Shown: positions 18,982 through 29,205, counted from the first letter of the stretch. The stretch: DNA of 33,992 nt from an uncultured Clostridia bacterium (GCA_947175655.1 CAMWNQ010000003.1:1-33992); one strand, 5' to 3'. Notes: generated by a model from the sequence alone, not told the origin. Translations and numbers: made by a program.

Positions 18982-20814
18982 TTATTCTTCTGTATAGTCA
19001 GCATCAATAACATCATCATCAGTTGATTCATTATTGCCTGTGAACTGTGAAGGGTCAATACCTGCACCATTAGGATTAGCCTGTGCATATACCTTAGATG
19101 AAAGGTCATAGAAAGCTTTCTGGAGTTCATCAGACTTTGCCTTGATAGCATCATAATCTTCTTTGGCAACAGCATCTTTGAGTTCAGTAATTTTTGCCTG
19201 AATAGGAGCTTTATCGCTTTCACTTACCTTATCGCCGAAATCTGTGAGAGCCTTTTCGCACTGGAATATAAGGTTTTCAGCATTATTCTTTGAATCAACC
19301 TGTTCACGTCTCTTCTTGTCAGCTTCAGCATACTGTTCAGCTTCCTTTACAGCCTTGTCAATATCATCTTTGGACATATTTGTTGATGCTGTAATAGAAA
19401 TATTCTGTTCTCTGCCAGTACCCTTATCCTTAGCTGATACGTGAACGATACCGTCCTTATCTATATCGAAAGTAACTTCAATCTGTGGGATACCTCTTGG
19501 AGCAGGAGCGATACCGTCGAGACGGAAAGTACCAAGCTGTTTGTTATCCTTAGCGAATTCACGTTCACCCTGAAGTACGTTGATGTCAACAGCTTCCTGA
19601 TTGTCAGCATATGTTGAGAATACCTGTGACTTCTTTGTAGGGATGGTACTGTTTCTTTCAATCATTCTTGTGCAGATACCGCCGGCTGTTTCGATACCAA
19701 GTGAAAGCGGAGTAACATCAAGAAGAAGAAGACCATTTTTTACGTCACCGCTGATAACGCCACCCTGATATGCAGCACCGAGAGCAACACATTCATCAGG
19801 ATTGATTCCCTTGAAAGGTTCTTTACCAATAAGTTTCTTAACAGCTTCCTGAACTGCTGGGATTCTTGAAGAACCACCTACCATAAGAACCTTGCTGAGT
19901 TCTGAAACGCTGAGACCACTGTCGCTGAGAGCCTGTCTTACAGGACCCATTGTAGCTTCAACGAGGTCAGCAGTAAGTTCATTGAACTTAGCCTGAGTAA
20001 GATTAAGGTCAAGGTGCTTAGGAGTACCTGTAGGGTCAACAGTTATAAATGGAATATTTATATTTGTAACAGTGGTTGAAGAAAGTTCAATTTTAGCCTT
20101 TTCAGCATCATTTTTAAGTCTCTGCATAGCACTCTTGTCATTTGAGAGGTCAATGCCTTCAGCCTTTTTGAATTCAGAAACCATCCAGTCAATAATTCTC
20201 TGGTCGAAATCATCACCGCCGAGGTGGTTATTACCAGCAGTAGCGAGAACCTGCTGAACATCTTCACCCATTTCGATTATAGATACGTCGAATGTACCAC
20301 CGCCAAGGTCATAAACCATAATAGTCTGTTCTTCTTCCTTGTCTATACCATAAGAAAGAGCAGCAGCAGTAGGTTCATTTATAATTCTTTTTACAGTAAG
20401 ACCTGCAATCTGACCGGCATCTTTTGTAGCCTGTCTCTGTGAGTCTGTAAAGTAAGCAGGAACAGTGATAACAGCTTCAGTAACTGTTTCACCGAGATAA
20501 GCTTCTGCATCAGATTTTAATTTCTGGAGAATCATAGCAGAAATTTCCTGAGGAGTATATTTTTTATCATCAATATTTACTTTATAGTCAGAACCCATAT
20601 GTCTTTTGATTGAAGAAATAGTTTTGTCGTGGTTAGTAACAGCCTGTCTCTTAGCTATCTGTCCAACAAGTCTTTCACCTGTATTAGTAAAAGCAACGAC
20701 AGAAGGAGTAGTTCTTGCACCCTCGCTGTTGGGGATAACTACTGCGTTACCGCCCTCCATAACAGCAACACAAGAGTTTGTTGTACCTAAATCAATACCA
20801 ATAGTTTTTCCCAT
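18982..20814 (-). CDS. dnaK: Chaperone protein DnaK (Hsp70)
   Basis: [50 protein letters not shown]-terminal [12 protein letters not shown]. Confidence 0.98.
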   Translation of the reverse strand: MGKTIGIDLGTTNSCVAVMEGGNAVVIPNSEGARTTPSVVAFTNTGERLVGQIAKRQAVTNHDKTISSIKRHMGSDYKVNIDDKKYTPQEISAMILQKLKSDAEAYLGETVTEAVITVPAYFTDSQRQATKDAGQIAGLTVKRIINEPTAAALSYGIDKEEEQTIMVYDLGGGTFDVSIIEMGEDVQQVLATAGNNHLGGDDFDQRIIDWMVSEFKKAEGIDLSNDKSAMQRLKNDAEKAKIELSSTTVTNINIPFITVDPTGTPKHLDLNLTQAKFNELTADLVEATMGPVRQALSDSGLSVSELSKVLMVGGSSRIPAVQEAVKKLIGKEPFKGINPDECVALGAAYQGGVISGDVKNGLLLLDVTPLSLGIETAGGICTRMIERNSTIPTKKSQVFSTYADNQEAVDINVLQGEREFAKDNKQLGTFRLDGIAPAPRGIPQIEVTFDIDKDGIVHVSAKDKGTGREQNISITASTNMSKDDIDKAVKEAEQYAEADKKRREQVDSKNNAENLIFQCEKALTDFGDKVSESDKAPIQAKITELKDAVAKEDYDAIKAKSDELQKAFYDLSSKVYAQANPNGAGIDPSQFTGNNESTDDDVIDADYTEE

Positions 20815-20835
20815 AATAAATTCCTCCTAAGAAAT

Positions 20836-20858
20836 AAATCATTACATTTTAATGATTT
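20836..20858 (-). promoter_or_regulatory. Intercistronic stem-loop between orf81 and dnaK
   Basis: AAATCATTA-cattt-TAATGATTT, 9-bp arms, starting directly after the orf81 stop codon and ending before the dnaK SD. Confidence 0.5.
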
Positions 20859-21104
20859 TTAGTTTAGATGTTTTTCATACCAAGGCTTTATTTTGAATTT
20901 TTTAAAATTTTCTAAGCCTAATAAATTTCCATTAATAGTATTATTGTATTCTATGCTTTCATCTGGCAATATAGCTTTATATTCATGTCCCCCTTGCTTA
21001 TATCCTCCGCAATGCTTTAGAATATAAATTTTAGTTATTCCTAATTTTTTTGCTCCTGATAAATTTGGACAATAAGATATATAATCGTCATTTTTACTAT
21101 TCAT
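20859..21104 (-). CDS. Uncharacterised 81-aa protein between grpE and dnaK
   Basis: MNSKNDDYISYCPNLSGAKKLGITKIYILKHCGGYKQGGHEYKAILPDESIEYNNTINGNLLGLENFKKFKIKPWYEKHLN; GGAG SD upstream; starts about 17 nt after the grpE stop. No family recognised. Confidence 0.6.
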   Translation of the reverse strand: MNSKNDDYISYCPNLSGAKKLGITKIYILKHCGGYKQGGHEYKAILPDESIEYNNTINGNLLGLENFKKFKIKPWYEKHLN

Positions 21105-21121
21105 AAATATTCTCCAATCAA

Positions 21122-21694
21122 TTAAAATACAACTGCAACCATAGCCGGTCTGATAAGTCTGTCACCTATTTTATAGCCTTTCTGATAAACCTGACAGATT
21201 TTGCCTGATTCAAATTCTTCGTTGTCAACTTTAGTAATGGCATTATGAATATTGGGGTCGAAATCTTCTCCGAGAGCTGGAACTTCTTTGATATCGAGCT
21301 TTTCAAGAGCTGATTTGAACTGATTGAAAATCATATCCATACCATTTTTATAAGCTTCATCAGCACATTCAGTTAATACAGCACGTTCAAAGCTATCCAT
21401 AACCGGAAGAATGCTTTCAATACATTTAGCTGATGCATTTCCGAAAGCTTCAATTTTTTCCTTTGCGGTTCTCTTTCGGAAGTTATCGTATTCAGCAAGA
21501 AGTCTGAGATATTTGTCTTCGGATTCTTCAAGCTTTGTATTAAGTTCCTCGATTTTCTTAGTCATATCATCATTATATTCATCGGAATCTTCAGATGTTT
21601 CCTGAGCGTTATCAATAATTTCAATATTTGATTCAGTTGCTTCAGAATCGATTTCCTGATTTTCTTCCTGAATATTTTCATTTTTTTCTGTCAT
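21122..21694 (-). CDS. grpE: Nucleotide exchange factor GrpE
   Basis: LAEYDNFRKRTAKEKIEAFGNASAKCIESILPVMDSFERA; C-terminal QVYQKGYKIGDRLIRPAMVAVV. Start 21694 chosen because of SD AAAGGAG upstream; the track ORF extends to 21775 and would overlap hrcA. Confidence 0.93.
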   Translation of the reverse strand: MTEKNENIQEENQEIDSEATESNIEIIDNAQETSEDSDEYNDDMTKKIEELNTKLEESEDKYLRLLAEYDNFRKRTAKEKIEAFGNASAKCIESILPVMDSFERAVLTECADEAYKNGMDMIFNQFKSALEKLDIKEVPALGEDFDPNIHNAITKVDNEEFESGKICQVYQKGYKIGDRLIRPAMVAVVF

Positions 21695-21746
21695 TGGTGC
21701 ATATGCTCCTTTCTGTTTATTATCTACCTGCTGACTGACTTTGTTA

Positions 21747-22775
21747 TCAGTCATTGTCATCTTCTTGAACGTCATCAGACATAAGCAGTGTTAATTTTTC
21801 TGTAAAATATTCCACATAAGGAATAATTTTAGCATAGTTAATTCTCATAGGACCTATAATTCCAAGAGAACCGGCTGTTTTTGAACCTTTTTTGTATTTT
21901 GAAACAATCATACTTGAATTCCCTATAATGAAGTCATCATTTTCATGACCGAATTTAATCTGAATACCATTGAAAGTATCATCAAGCAGATTGCTAAGTT
22001 CATTTTTGTGTTCAATAAACCGAACAATTTCCATTTTATCAAGGTCATTTCTTGAAAAAAGGTTTTCCTCACCGCTGAAAGTCACTGAATTTTGTTTAAG
22101 ATCAGTGGAAAGTTCATAAATACTTTTCACCAGCGGAGAAAGTATGACCATATAAGCACCTAAAGCAGCAACCATTTTTTCAAACATTTCTTCAGACATA
22201 TCTTCAATAGAAACACCCTGAAGATGTTCCTGAATATATTTTGTAAAGAATTCAAGTTGTTCATTATTCAGGTCGAATTCAAGACGGCAGGCTTTGTTTT
22301 TAATATTTCCGCTTGAAGTGATAAGAAGAATAACATACATTCTTTTGCCTGTCGGAATAACTTCAACTTTAGAAATTACCGAAAACTTCGGAGATGAATT
22401 GGCAGCAACAGCAGTGCATTGAGTAAGTTCAGCAAGAGCCGTTACAGCATTCTGAATAATAGTCTCTTCGGTAAAAGCATTGTTTTCTTCAAGCATATTA
22501 TCAAGGCGTATGCGTTCTTCTTCCGGAAGTGCAACAGGATTTACAAATTTATCAATATAAAGCCTGTATCCTGAAAATGTGGGAACTCTTCCGGCAGATG
22601 TGTGAGGCTGTTCAAGATATCCCATCTGTTCAAGTACAGCCATATCATTTCTAATAGTAGCGGAAGAAACTTTTATATCAAGGATTCCGGAAATTGATTT
22701 TGAACCTACAGGTTCACCGGTTTTAATATATTCGTCAACTACAGCAGCTAAAATTTTCAGCTTTCTTTCGTTCAC
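21747..22775 (-). CDS. hrcA: Heat-inducible transcription repressor HrcA
   Basis: ILAAVVDEYIKTGEPVGSKSISGILDIKVSSATIRNDMAVLEQMGYLEQPHTSAGRVPT; adjacent CIRCE; operon context. Confidence 0.96.
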   Translation of the reverse strand: MNERKLKILAAVVDEYIKTGEPVGSKSISGILDIKVSSATIRNDMAVLEQMGYLEQPHTSAGRVPTFSGYRLYIDKFVNPVALPEEERIRLDNMLEENNAFTEETIIQNAVTALAELTQCTAVAANSSPKFSVISKVEVIPTGKRMYVILLITSSGNIKNKACRLEFDLNNEQLEFFTKYIQEHLQGVSIEDMSEEMFEKMVAALGAYMVILSPLVKSIYELSTDLKQNSVTFSGEENLFSRNDLDKMEIVRFIEHKNELSNLLDDTFNGIQIKFGHENDDFIIGNSSMIVSKYKKGSKTAGSLGIIGPMRINYAKIIPYVEYFTEKLTLLMSDDVQEDDND

Positions 22776-22799
22776 GATTATACACGCCCTTTCAATCTT

Positions 22800-22826
22800 T
22801 TAGCACTCTCACTCTTGGAGTGCTAA
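22800..22826 (-). promoter_or_regulatory. CIRCE operator
   Basis: TTAGCACTC-N9-GAGTGCTAA exact consensus, 24 bp upstream of the hrcA start. Confidence 0.97.
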
Positions 22827-23018
22827 TTATAATTTATCACTATTATTTCCAAATGTCAAGCGATTTATTCATTTTCGGCTTATTAGACAAAAAACATCTG
22901 TAATTTAAGTCTATTTTAAACAATATTTTTGGAATATCTGGTTGTCTTTGTATTCTAAGGATGTAAAAATTATCATAAAATTATAATGATTATAAATAAT
23001 TAAACGGAGATGTTGCAT

Positions 23019-25067
23019 ATGAATACAAGTACAATATCACTTGCCGGAAATCCAAATGTAGGAAAATCGACTCTTTTTAATGCACTTACCGGAATGAATC
23101 AGCATACCGGAAATTGGGCAGGAAAAACTGTTACAAATGCTGTAGGGGAGTTTAAATACAAAGATTGCAAATTCAAATTGGTAGATGTACCAGGGACATA
23201 TTCTTTGAGAGCGGTATCGGCAGAGGAAGAATGTGCAAGGGATTTTATATGTTTTGGCCACGCAGATGCTTCTATAGTAGTATGTGATGCAACGTGTCTT
23301 GAGAGAAATTTAAACCTTGTATTACAGACAATAGAAGTCTGTCCGAAAACCCTTGTATGCATAAATCTTCTTGATGAAGCCAAATCTAAGGGAATAAAAA
23401 TAGATATTGAAAAACTTGAGAATATATTGAAAGTTCCGGTTGCAGGAATAACCGCAAGAACCGGAAAGGGAATAGATGAAATGTGTGAAAAGCTTTATAA
23501 TATGGTAAATGAACAAAATCCTAATACAGATGTAAAAACTGATTTTTTTAAAATATCATATGAAGAAGATATAGAAAAATCACTGGAAAAAATTATTGAT
23601 ATTCTTTCAGGAAAGCTCAGATATCTAAATCCGAGGTTTACAGCACTTAAAATACTTGAAAATGATGAAAAGACAATACATAAAATAGAGGAATATGAAG
23701 GTATGGATATTTTAAATATACCGGACTTCAGTGATATAAATTTGAATTTTGAAAATATTTCCGACCGTATAACATCATCAGTTATTAACAGAGCTGAAGA
23801 GATTGCCAGTGAATGTACATCAATAGGAAATCACGCTTACAGACGTGACAGAATACTTGATAATATAATAACAAGCCGTAGATTTGGAATACCACTTATG
23901 ATATTGCTTTTAGGAATGATACTCTGGATAACTATAGAGGGTGCAAATGTACCGTCTGAAATTCTTTCAGGATTTCTTTTCGGGATAGGCGATAAAGTAT
24001 CTGAATTTATGTTGAAATCTGGAGCACCGGAATGGCTTGAAGGCGTATTGATTCAGGGAATTTATAAAGTTCTTGCTTGGGTAGTATCAGTAATGCTTCC
24101 TCCTATGGCAATATTTTTTCCTCTTTTTACACTCCTTGAAGACTTCGGATATCTTCCCAGAGTTGCATTTAATCTGGACAGATGCTTTAAATGTGCAAAC
24201 GCTTGTGGAAAACAGAGCCTGACAATGTGTATGGGATTTGGCTGTAATGCTGTGGGAGTAACAGGGTGCAGGATTATAGATTCGCCCAGAGAACGTCTTA
24301 TAGCAATACTTACAAATAATTTTGTACCCTGTAACGGAAGATTTCCTACTATCATATCTGTTATAACAATGTTTTTTGTAACATCAAAGGGAATCAAATC
24401 ATCATTGTATTCATCTGGAATACTTCTTCTCACAATACTTCTTGGAATAATGATGACGTTAATAATATCAAAACTTCTGTCGCTGACTTTATTGAAAGGT
24501 ATACCATCATCTTTTACGCTTGAACTTCCTCCATACAGAAAGCCTCAGTTTTCAAAAGTAATAGTTCGCTCCATTTTTGACAGGACAATATTTGTACTTG
24601 GAAGAGCTTGTATAGTGGCAATACCAAGCGGATTATTAATCTGGATTCTGGCGAATATTGATATAAATAATATTTCATTGCTTTCATACTGTGCGGATTT
24701 CTTTGAACCATTCGGGCAGTTTATAGGACTTGATGGTGTAATAGTTATGGCATTTATACTTGGATTTCCAGCAAATGAAATAGTAGTGCCAATAATAATT
24801 ATGACATATCTTGCAGAAGGATCAATACTGGAAATGTCGGATTTGAATCAGCTCAGAACTCTTTTTGTTGAAAACGGCTGGGATATTTCTACAGCTTTAT
24901 GTATGCTTGTATTTACTCTTTTTCATTTTCCCTGTTCTACAACCTGCCTTACTATAAAGAAAGAGACTGGAAGTATGAAATGGACTGCTATAGCATTTTT
25001 ATTGCCTGTTTTGGTGGGAATAGTACTTTGCAGTATAATTAATTTTGTATTTAGCATAATAATATAA
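23019..25067 (+). CDS. feoB: Ferrous iron transport protein B
   Basis: G1 GNPNVGKSTLFNALTG...HTGNWAGKTV; G3 DVPGTYSL; G4-like NLLDEA; FeoB core motifs GFGCNAVGVTGCRI and NNFVPCNGRFP. SD CGGAGA supports ATG 23019 (track: 23010). Confidence 0.95.
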   Translation: MNTSTISLAGNPNVGKSTLFNALTGMNQHTGNWAGKTVTNAVGEFKYKDCKFKLVDVPGTYSLRAVSAEEECARDFICFGHADASIVVCDATCLERNLNLVLQTIEVCPKTLVCINLLDEAKSKGIKIDIEKLENILKVPVAGITARTGKGIDEMCEKLYNMVNEQNPNTDVKTDFFKISYEEDIEKSLEKIIDILSGKLRYLNPRFTALKILENDEKTIHKIEEYEGMDILNIPDFSDINLNFENISDRITSSVINRAEEIASECTSIGNHAYRRDRILDNIITSRRFGIPLMILLLGMILWITIEGANVPSEILSGFLFGIGDKVSEFMLKSGAPEWLEGVLIQGIYKVLAWVVSVMLPPMAIFFPLFTLLEDFGYLPRVAFNLDRCFKCANACGKQSLTMCMGFGCNAVGVTGCRIIDSPRERLIAILTNNFVPCNGRFPTIISVITMFFVTSKGIKSSLYSSGILLLTILLGIMMTLIISKLLSLTLLKGIPSSFTLELPPYRKPQFSKVIVRSIFDRTIFVLGRACIVAIPSGLLIWILANIDINNISLLSYCADFFEPFGQFIGLDGVIVMAFILGFPANEIVVPIIIMTYLAEGSILEMSDLNQLRTLFVENGWDISTALCMLVFTLFHFPCSTTCLTIKKETGSMKWTAIAFLLPVLVGIVLCSIINFVFSIII

Positions 25068-25074
25068 TGATGAC

Positions 25075-25106
25075 ATATTCCCCTGCCTGAAGAGGCGGGG
25101 GAATAT
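25075..25106 (+). terminator. Hairpin/terminator after feoB
   Basis: ATTCCCCtGCCT-gaag-AGGCgGGGGAAT stem followed by ATTTAT. Confidence 0.65.
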
Positions 25107-25178
25107 TTATATGTTAAGGATACAAAGGAGACTTATTCTTTTGACAGAAAAAGAATCCTGTTAATTATTAAAATAATA

Positions 25179-25207
25179 GTGACAATTAGGAAAAAATATG
25201 TTATAAT
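25179..25207 (+). promoter_or_regulatory. Promoter upstream of the flippase gene
   Basis: GTGACA, 17-nt spacer, TATAAT. Confidence 0.6.
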
Positions 25208-25244
25208 ATTGGATATGAAATTTCAGAAGGACGTGATATGATTT

Positions 25245-26675
25245 ATGAATAAGTATAAAAGTCTGGCAATGAATACGGTTATATTTGCAATAGGAAGTTT
25301 TGGCTCAAAGATACTTGTTATTTTTCTTACAAGACTTTATTCTAGCAATATAGGTTCAGAAGATAGTAGTACAAAAGAACTTTTAGAAATAACACTTAAT
25401 TTTCTTCTTCCGATATTCACATTGTCAATATCAAGTGCAACTATGCGTTATGGTCTTGACAAAGAATACAATAAAAAACAGGTTTTTACAGGTTCATTTA
25501 TAGTATGTACAGGTGGATTGGCATTGTTATTTGTAACATCACCGATTTTCAGACTAATCTCATTTTTAAACTATACTGACGGGTATCTGTTTTTACTTCT
25601 TTTATATGTATGTGCATCATCTTTCAGGGATTTATTTTCACAGTTTGTAAGAGCAAAACAGTTGCTTAAACTTTATTCATTAGATGGCATTATAACAACT
25701 CTCACGCTTTTTTTGTTCAATGTAATTTTCATATCAAAATTACAGCTTGGTGTAAAAGGATTTTTATTTGCTTGTATATTGTCGGATTCTCTTTCAGCAT
25801 TATTTTTATTTATTGCCGGAGGTCTTTTTAAATATCTTGAAATGAAGAGCTTTGACTGGAAACTTACAAAGGTAATGCTTAAATTTGCACTTCCAGTAAT
25901 ACCAACAACTATAATGTGGACTATTACGGGATTTTCAGACCGTCTTTTTATAAGATATATGAACAGCAGTAAAGTTCAGCTTGGAGCCGCCGCCGCTGGA
26001 ATTTATGGATATGCTTCAAAAACTCCAAATCTTATTCTGATGGTGTCTACTATATTTTATCAGGCTTGGAATATGTCAGCAATTACAGAGAACAATTCAA
26101 AGGATAAGAGTGAATTTTATCATACAGTATACAATGCATATCAGGCAATGTTATATATTACCACTGCATATCTGATAGCTTTTGTAAAACCAGTTACATC
26201 ATTCTTTGTTGTCTCCAAGAATTTTGAAGAATACAGTGATGTTTATTTATATGTTCCGATGCTGGCAATATCTGTACTTTTAATATCACTGAATCAGTTT
26301 TTAAGCAGTATATATACAGCAACATGTCATACTCAGAATTCAGCATGGACAAGTTTATCAGCGTGTGTTGCAAATATTTTGCTAAATATACTTTTAATTC
26401 CAAGAATGGGAATACAGGGAGCAGCTATTGCAACTCTTGCAAGTTATCTTATATGCTATATTATCAGAATTTTTGATACAAGAAGACTGATATATTTTAA
26501 AGTCAGACATTTTGATTTTATAATAAATATGCTTGTTTTGATTGGAATGAGCTATACAGTAATAGCTTCTCCGAGATTCAAGATATTTTATCTTGTATGC
26601 GGACTGATATTTGTTACTTCCTATAATTTTGAACCAATAATGATGACTGTAAAAAAACTTTTGAAAAGACATTAA
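25245..26675 (+). CDS. Polysaccharide flippase/translocase (Wzx/MATE-like, MVF superfamily)
   Basis: About 12 hydrophobic segments; N-terminus NTVIFAIGSFGSKILVIFLTRLYS; C-terminal NILLNILLIPRMGIQGAAIATLASYLI typical of polysaccharide translocases. Confidence 0.85.
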   Translation: MNKYKSLAMNTVIFAIGSFGSKILVIFLTRLYSSNIGSEDSSTKELLEITLNFLLPIFTLSISSATMRYGLDKEYNKKQVFTGSFIVCTGGLALLFVTSPIFRLISFLNYTDGYLFLLLLYVCASSFRDLFSQFVRAKQLLKLYSLDGIITTLTLFLFNVIFISKLQLGVKGFLFACILSDSLSALFLFIAGGLFKYLEMKSFDWKLTKVMLKFALPVIPTTIMWTITGFSDRLFIRYMNSSKVQLGAAAAGIYGYASKTPNLILMVSTIFYQAWNMSAITENNSKDKSEFYHTVYNAYQAMLYITTAYLIAFVKPVTSFFVVSKNFEEYSDVYLYVPMLAISVLLISLNQFLSSIYTATCHTQNSAWTSLSACVANILLNILLIPRMGIQGAAIATLASYLICYIIRIFDTRRLIYFKVRHFDFIINMLVLIGMSYTVIASPRFKIFYLVCGLIFVTSYNFEPIMMTVKKLLKRH

Positions 26676-26855
26676 AAAATAATCCTCTGCATAAGATGAA
26701 TGCTCATAAAGAAGTTTTCGCCATAGAATTTATGATTTTCAGTCAAAAGTGATATGGCGTTTCTATTCACAATGTAACCGCTTTGATGTATAATAATTAC
26801 TAAGATAAATCGAAATTTAAACGCAACATTGATAACTTTTTAGGAGGATTTATAT

Positions 26856-27620
26856 ATGAGCTATTTTGTTTATAACAATAAACATATCTTTTATGACGAA
26901 ATTGGCAGCGGAACACCCTTGCTTTTTCTTCACGGAAATACAGCGTCTTCAATGATGTATGCAGAAGTTTCAAAAAAATATAGCCAAAACTTCAAGGTAA
27001 TACTTATCGACTTCCTTGGTCACGGCAAATCGGACAGATTAAGTGAATTCCCCACAGATTTATGGTTTTATGAGGCACAGCAGGTTATTGCTTTTCTAAA
27101 AGAAAAAAAATATACAGACGTAAACATAATAGGCAGTAGCGGTGGAGCCATTGTTGCTATTAACGTTGCTTTGGAAGCACCAGAGCTTGTAAACAAAGTT
27201 ATTGCCGATAGTTTTGAGGGCGAAAATGCAAATAAAGATTTTACCATAAATCTTCTGAAAGACCGTGAAGAAGCTAAAGCAGATAGTAATGCAAGAGCGT
27301 TCTACGCATATATGCATGGTTCTGATTGGGAAAAGGTCGTGGACAACGATACTGCTGCTATTATAAGGCATAAAAATGAAATAGGTTGTTTTTTTCACAG
27401 ATCATTGAACTTGTTGAAATCCAACATTCTTCTAACAGGTAGCAAAGAAGATAAATTCATGTATAGTTTGTCTGATAATTACTTTGAAAATGTTTACGGA
27501 GAAATGCTTAAAAAAATCGGACATGGCAAAATGTATCTGTTTGATACAGGTGACCACCCTTCTATGATTACAAACTTTGAAAAGTTTTATAACATAAGTT
27601 TAGATTTTCTAATGCAATAA
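26856..27620 (+). CDS. Alpha/beta-fold hydrolase
   Basis: LLFLHGNTASSMMY oxyanion region; nucleophile elbow IGSSGGAI; TGDHPSM His; SD TAGGAGG. Confidence 0.85.
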   Translation: MSYFVYNNKHIFYDEIGSGTPLLFLHGNTASSMMYAEVSKKYSQNFKVILIDFLGHGKSDRLSEFPTDLWFYEAQQVIAFLKEKKYTDVNIIGSSGGAIVAINVALEAPELVNKVIADSFEGENANKDFTINLLKDREEAKADSNARAFYAYMHGSDWEKVVDNDTAAIIRHKNEIGCFFHRSLNLLKSNILLTGSKEDKFMYSLSDNYFENVYGEMLKKIGHGKMYLFDTGDHPSMITNFEKFYNISLDFLMQ

Positions 27621-27655
27621 ATTCTGTTTTATGCGAGTAATCGAATATTAACAAT

Positions 27656-27693
27656 AAGCCCCGAGGCAGTTATCAATAATTGCTTCGGGGCTT
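27656..27693. terminator. Bidirectional terminator between hydrolase and alr
   Basis: AAGCCCCGAGGCA...TGCTTCGGGGCTT stem between convergent genes. Confidence 0.85.
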
Positions 27694-27738
27694 AAACTTC
27701 TTTATAAGTATTGAACTTATGGCAGAGGATTTTTTCTG

Positions 27739-28863
27739 TTATTTTACATATATTCGGGGAACTCTTTTTGAAATACCACATACAATTTCATATCCGATAG
27801 TTCCGTAAATACTTGCCAGTTCATCAGCAGTTATAGTTTCGTTTCCGTCAGAGCCTATGAGAGTTACAATATCACCTTCTTTTGCATTCATTCCAGTAAC
27901 ATCAATCATAAGCTGGTCCATACATATTCTTCCGGTTATTCTGCATCTTTTTCCATTAAGAAGCACATCAGCCTTTGAAGAAAGAAGTCTTGAATATCCG
28001 TCAGCATATCCTATAGTAACAGTAGCTATATCCATATCGCGTTCAGCAGTAAAAGTTCTTCCATAGCTTATGCAGTCACCGTTCTGCACTTTTTTTACGT
28101 GAGATATAATAGCTTTCAGTGACATAACAGGCTTTAATCCTGAAGGAATTTCAAGCGGATAGTTTGGTGAAAGACCATACATAATAATACCTGTTCGAGC
28201 AAGAGTGCTTCTTGAACTGGTTCTGTAGCAGGATGCTGCACTGTTCATAAAATGGACGTGTTCAAGATGTATATTTTCTGATTTAAGAATATCATATGTA
28301 TCGATTATAAATTTTTCCTGTTTGTCAGTGTATCTGATATTATCTTCATCATAACTATCAGCAACAGCAAAATGAGTATATATTCCTTCAACACTGAGAT
28401 TATCTGTATTTATGATATTTTTTATCTCTTCGGCACATTTTTCAGGGGTATCATATTTAAGACCTATTCTGCCCATACCAGTATCTATTTTAATATGACA
28501 TCTTATTTTTTTATCTGTATTTTTTACAAGTTCAAGAGCATATTCTTTTGAAATAACACCTTGTATTATATTATTTTCTGCAAGTTCATCGGCATATTCA
28601 GGATAAGTATATCCGAGAATAAGCACTTCACTTTCTGGACAGAAATTTTTTACTCTTAAAGCTTCATCAAGATTTGAAACAGCAAAATATTTTACACCTG
28701 ATTCTTTAAGATAGTGACAGATTTCACCCTCTCCGTGACCATAGGCATCAGCTTTTACAACAGCCATTATCCTGTCACCTACAATATTTTTAATAACAGA
28801 TATATTGGATTTCAGATTTGAAACTGAAATTTCTGCCCAAGCCCTTTTTAAATGTTGATTCAT
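27739..28863 (-). CDS. alr: Alanine racemase
   Basis: AVVKADAYGHG PLP-Lys motif; CHIKIDTGMGRIGL; TRTGIIMYGLSP; DQLMIDVTG. Confidence 0.94.
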   Translation of the reverse strand: MNQHLKRAWAEISVSNLKSNISVIKNIVGDRIMAVVKADAYGHGEGEICHYLKESGVKYFAVSNLDEALRVKNFCPESEVLILGYTYPEYADELAENNIIQGVISKEYALELVKNTDKKIRCHIKIDTGMGRIGLKYDTPEKCAEEIKNIINTDNLSVEGIYTHFAVADSYDEDNIRYTDKQEKFIIDTYDILKSENIHLEHVHFMNSAASCYRTSSRSTLARTGIIMYGLSPNYPLEIPSGLKPVMSLKAIISHVKKVQNGDCISYGRTFTAERDMDIATVTIGYADGYSRLLSSKADVLLNGKRCRITGRICMDQLMIDVTGMNAKEGDIVTLIGSDGNETITADELASIYGTIGYEIVCGISKRVPRIYVK

Positions 28864-29055
28864 AGTTAAAAAACCAGCCTTTCATTCAATCATCCGTCTG
28901 AGAAGACGGGATTTATTTTTAATTCAGACCATAATATTTATGATACTACATTTTGGCAATTGTGTCAAGATATTTAGTTATCATTTCTTTTTGACCTGAA
29001 ATAGTTGTACACATTTTTATGATAATGAAAATTTACTTAAAATTTTTCAATATGC

Positions 29056-29084
29056 TTGAAATGTATATTATAATATGTTATAAT
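29056..29084 (+). promoter_or_regulatory. Promoter of the LCP-like gene
   Basis: TTGAAA (29056-29061), 17-nt spacer, TATAAT (29079-29084). Confidence 0.65.
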
Positions 29085-29134
29085 CTTATATATTTATAAA
29101 GCGTGCTAATAAAGCAATAAAAATTCCGGAATAA

Positions 29135-29205
29135 TTCAACTTTTAGTAATGTTCAACAAGTTTTTAACAGGTTTTTCAACAAGTTGTTGAAAACTGTGTT
29201 GAAAA
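29135..29205. repeat. Dyad/direct-repeat cluster (TTCAAC/GTTGAA) in the leader of the LCP-like gene
   Basis: TTCAAC at 29135, 29152 and 29175; GTTGAA at 29186 and 29199; perfect dyad TTTTCAACAA-G-TTGTTGAAAA at 29173-29193. Confidence 0.7.

Noticed and set aside
18978-19661. Small ORFs on both strands within dnaK
   Set aside because: Out-of-frame within highly conserved dnaK; no independent evidence.
24062-24433. 123-aa minus-strand ORF within feoB
   Set aside because: Antisense to conserved FeoB core motifs; no SD evidence.
28892-28910. Hairpin CCGTCTGAGAAGACGG upstream of alr considered as a terminator or riboswitch
   Set aside because: No + strand transcript enters it from the left (alr is minus); weak tail, single short stem; function cannot be supported.
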